8,196 nucleotides of DNA from an uncultured Clostridia bacterium (GTDB taxonomy: Bacteria > Bacillota > Clostridia > Oscillospirales > Acutalibacteraceae): NCBI GenBank assembly GCA_937916395.1, contig CALFTN010000092.1, positions 1 to 8,196 of the forward strand, read 5' to 3'. Shown in pieces: positions 6,368 to 8,196 of this stretch. The notes below the pieces were generated by a model. It saw only the letters and a program-made list of their open reading frames with translations, made no database searches and had not been told where the DNA came from. Numbering within the stretch: the first letter of the stretch is position 1; each line of letters opens with the position of its first letter. Position numbers and translations under genes: made by a program.

Positions 6368-6405
6368 AAAAACAAGGAACAGAAATAATCTGTTCCTTGT
6401 TTTTT
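6367..6405. terminator. Bidirectional terminator between convergent genes
   Basis: A 17-bp perfect stem (6367-6383 with 6389-6405) encloses the five-base loop AATAA. The A-run on the left and T-run on the right give U-tails in both directions. The hairpin overlaps the last base of the DUF4037 stop codon and the stop codon of the amylase gene (6404-6406), so one element ends both transcripts. Confidence 0.93.
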
Positions 6406-8068
6406 AGTTGAAGCTTTTAACCCAATTTAATAATGAATCACGATAGACGTTTTCTCTTACAGTACCTAGCATATAGTCAGTTACTGGTCCGTTTTTTCGC
6501 ATTTTTTCTAAAATTGCTTCTTGTAATTCTTCTATTGTCATTTCTTCATAAGGCTTGTTAAGGTCAATTACAAGCTGGGTTGTTTCTTTTTCTGTTGTAT
6601 GTTCTGTATTTGTCGGGTTTTCAATTGGGATTTCTTTAACAGTTTTTGTGGTTGCTTCTTTAATCTTAACTTGTTCTGGTGCTTTTTTTATTTCAATAAC
6701 TTCAATTGGTTTTAAGGTGTCATTTATAAGCTTTGTTGGAATCCATATTTCCCCAGAATTTGCAGAAACTGTTATCTGAATTCTACTACTGTTTACACTT
6801 ATTTTTTCGCCAGTAAGTGCACCAACATATTCATTTGCATTTTCACAATCAAGATTAAAATTAACTGCGTTATCACTATTGTTAACCGTAATTATTACAG
6901 ATGTACCGTTAAGTGTTCGCGCATAGGCAAAATGTGTTGTCTGTAGCTCTAATTCTTTGTAATCACCATATAAAAGTGCAGGCGTATTCTGTCGGATTTT
7001 ACCTAAAGCTGCAATTAATTTAGTGCAAGAATTGTTGTTCAGAGCATCCTTGTAATCTTCAAATTTGAGTGCTGGTCTTAAAGAATCATCTGAACCACGT
7101 TCTTTTTTGCCTTCTATACCCAATTCAGAACCATAATAAATTGATGGAATACCTGGGAGGGTGTAGAGCATTATGTGAACTGGTATAAAATGTGATTTAT
7201 TGTTGAGCTTTGTGTAAATACGCTCGACATCGTGGTTATCAACAAAGGTGTAAAGGCTTAAGTTGTTACCAACCATACCAGTAACATATTTTATTGTATG
7301 TGCAATTTCAAAATAGTTGTGGTCATTGTGTGCAGAATATAACGCTTTGTGAAGCATGTAGTTAGTTACAGAATGAAGCGTTCCTTCGTTTGCCCAGCGT
7401 GAGTAATTGCCGTGGATTACTTCGCCCATAAGCCAGAAATCAGGTTTTATTTCGTTTGCTACATTTCTTAATGCTTTCATATAGTCAAAGTCCATAACAT
7501 CTGCCGCATCAAGTCGAAGTCCGTCAATGTCGAATTCTTTTACCCAGAAACGAATAACATCACAAATGTAATCTCTTACTGCAGGGTTTCTCTGATTTAA
7601 TTTTGCAAGTAAGTCGTAGCCACCCCAGTTTTCATAAGAAAAGCCATCGTTAAACGAGTTGTTTCCCCAGAAATTAACGTTACAATACCAGTCTTTATAT
7701 TGCGAGTTTTCTCTGTTTTCTTTAATATCTTTAAAAGCAAAGAAATCACGCCCTGTGTGGTTGAATACACCATCTAAAATAACTCTTATACCTTGTTTGT
7801 GACATTCGTCTACAAACTTTGTTAAATCCTCATTTGTGCCAAGTCTCGAGTCGAGCTTTTTGTAGTTGGTTGTTTCATAACCATGACCAACAGACTCAAA
7901 AAGTGGTCCTATGTAAATTGCATTACAACCAATTCCTTTAATGTGAGGAATCCAGGGTAATAAGGTGTTTAGCCTGTGAACAGGTTTGCTATAAGTGTTT
8001 TCTTTTGGTGCACCTGTCATTCCTAACGGATATATATGATAAAAAATGGCTTCATTGTACCACGCCAT
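6404..8068 (-). CDS. Cytoplasmic GH13 alpha-amylase-family glycosidase with C-terminal extension
   Basis: The enzyme should cleave alpha-glucosidic bonds in maltodextrins or glycogen-type substrates inside the cell, because no signal peptide is present (start MAWYNEAIFYHIYPLG). The GH13 conserved regions are intact: DGVFNHTG (99-106), GLRLDAADV with nucleophile D187, GEVIHG with acid/base E216, and FVDNHD with D280. The TIM barrel is followed by YYGSELGIEG (311-320) and a beta-rich C domain ending near GEIWIP (439-444). Unusually, residues about 455-500 form a Lys/Glu/Thr-rich linker. A ~50-residue helical tail follows, containing MTIEELQEAILEKMRKNG (510-527) and ending NWVKSF. The ATG at 8068 has a perfect AGGAGG (8083-8078) nine bases upstream. 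Exact specificity (alpha-amylase, neopullulanase, cyclomaltodextrinase or oligo-1,6-glucosidase) cannot be fixed from motifs alone. It is convergent to the TPR/DUF4037 operon and transcribed alone. Confidence 0.93.
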   Translation of the reverse strand: MAWYNEAIFYHIYPLGMTGAPKENTYSKPVHRLNTLLPWIPHIKGIGCNAIYIGPLFESVGHGYETTNYKKLDSRLGTNEDLTKFVDECHKQGIRVILDGVFNHTGRDFFAFKDIKENRENSQYKDWYCNVNFWGNNSFNDGFSYENWGGYDLLAKLNQRNPAVRDYICDVIRFWVKEFDIDGLRLDAADVMDFDYMKALRNVANEIKPDFWLMGEVIHGNYSRWANEGTLHSVTNYMLHKALYSAHNDHNYFEIAHTIKYVTGMVGNNLSLYTFVDNHDVERIYTKLNNKSHFIPVHIMLYTLPGIPSIYYGSELGIEGKKERGSDDSLRPALKFEDYKDALNNNSCTKLIAALGKIRQNTPALLYGDYKELELQTTHFAYARTLNGTSVIITVNNSDNAVNFNLDCENANEYVGALTGEKISVNSSRIQITVSANSGEIWIPTKLINDTLKPIEVIEIKKAPEQVKIKEATTKTVKEIPIENPTNTEHTTEKETTQLVIDLNKPYEEMTIEELQEAILEKMRKNGPVTDYMLGTVRENVYRDSLLNWVKSFN

Positions 8069-8077
8069 GGTTTTGCG

Positions 8078-8139
8078 CCTCCTGAGTTAATTACATATTA
8101 TATTGTTTAATATTATAACAGTTTTTTTAATAAAATCAA
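8078..8139 (-). promoter_or_regulatory. Promoter and RBS of the amylase gene
   Basis: On the minus strand a -35 TTGATT (8139-8134) and a -10 TATAAT (8117-8112) are separated by 16 bases, with TG just before the -10. Transcription would start near 8105. A second TATAAT at 8102-8097 lacks a matching -35. The leader is about 37 bases and carries AGGAGG at 8083-8078. No catabolite-control-like operator was recognised. Confidence 0.75.
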
Positions 8140-8140
8140 T

Positions 8141-8194
8141 TATTCATTATTCATCAGCGAGTTTACGAGCGACTTCATCATTCATTATTCATTG
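8141..8194. repeat. AT-rich heptad repeat flanking a GCGAGT/GCGACT core
   Basis: The 13-mer ATTCATTATTCAT occurs twice, at 8142-8154 and 8180-8192, built from 7-bp TATTCAT-like units. Between them lies a less AT-rich core with GCGAGT (8157-8162) and GCGACT (8168-8173) as near-direct repeats. This looks like a small non-coding repeat element upstream of the amylase promoter; it is cut by the window edge. Confidence 0.6.
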
Positions 8195-8196
8195 AA

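Noticed and set aside
6555..6779. + strand hydrophobic open frame opposite the amylase C-terminus
   Set aside because: Antisense to the Lys/Glu/Thr-rich linker of the amylase, which yields an artificial Ser/Val/Phe-rich 'membrane' peptide.
8141..8196. Possible CRISPR array or mobile-element end
   Set aside because: The repeated unit is a simple 7-bp AT-rich motif with only two 13-bp copies and no regular spacers, no terminal inverted repeat and no transposase nearby.

Overview
The window looks like chromosomal DNA of an AT-rich Gram-positive anaerobe of the Clostridia, probably a gut Oscillospirales/Ruminococcaceae-type organism. Four signs point this way: strong AGGAGG-type ribosome binding sites, CCA-encoded tandem tRNA genes, an intracellular GH13 amylase, and AT-rich heptad repeats between genes. 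The assignment is inference from style and protein content, not from a marker gene.

Bases 1-346 hold the end of a tRNA cluster on the + strand: Gly(UCC) (cut by the window edge), Arg(UCU), His(GUG) and Gln(UUG), closed by an intrinsic terminator. A short run of 7-bp repeats follows. Next, on the minus strand, is a 3'-terminal remnant of a Cu/Zn superoxide dismutase gene that has lost its front two thirds. The remnant runs out just before a near-consensus promoter whose -35 box sits in a perfect 8-bp inverted repeat.

That promoter drives a three-gene + strand operon (638-4582) with overlapping genes. The genes encode a GtrB/DPM1-like polyprenyl-phosphate glycosyltransferase, a large multi-pass GT-C (GT39-like) membrane glycosyltransferase, and a secreted phosphoesterase with an N-terminal purple-acid-phosphatase-type domain. 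The first two fit a lipid-linked sugar donor and the membrane enzyme that transfers that sugar to a surface polymer or protein outside the cell. The phosphoesterase would act on the same side of the membrane. An intrinsic terminator ends the operon.

A second + strand operon (4687-6367) pairs a TPR-repeat protein with a DUF4037-type protein that carries a nucleotidyltransferase-like motif. The genes overlap by 14 nt, so the two proteins probably work together, but I know of no described function. This pair is the best candidate here for an undescribed system.

A convergent minus-strand gene (8068-6404) encodes a cytoplasmic GH13 alpha-amylase-family enzyme with an unusual C-terminal linker and small helical tail. 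It has its own strong promoter and shares one bidirectional terminator with the TPR/DUF4037 operon. The last ~55 bases hold a second, related AT-rich heptad repeat.
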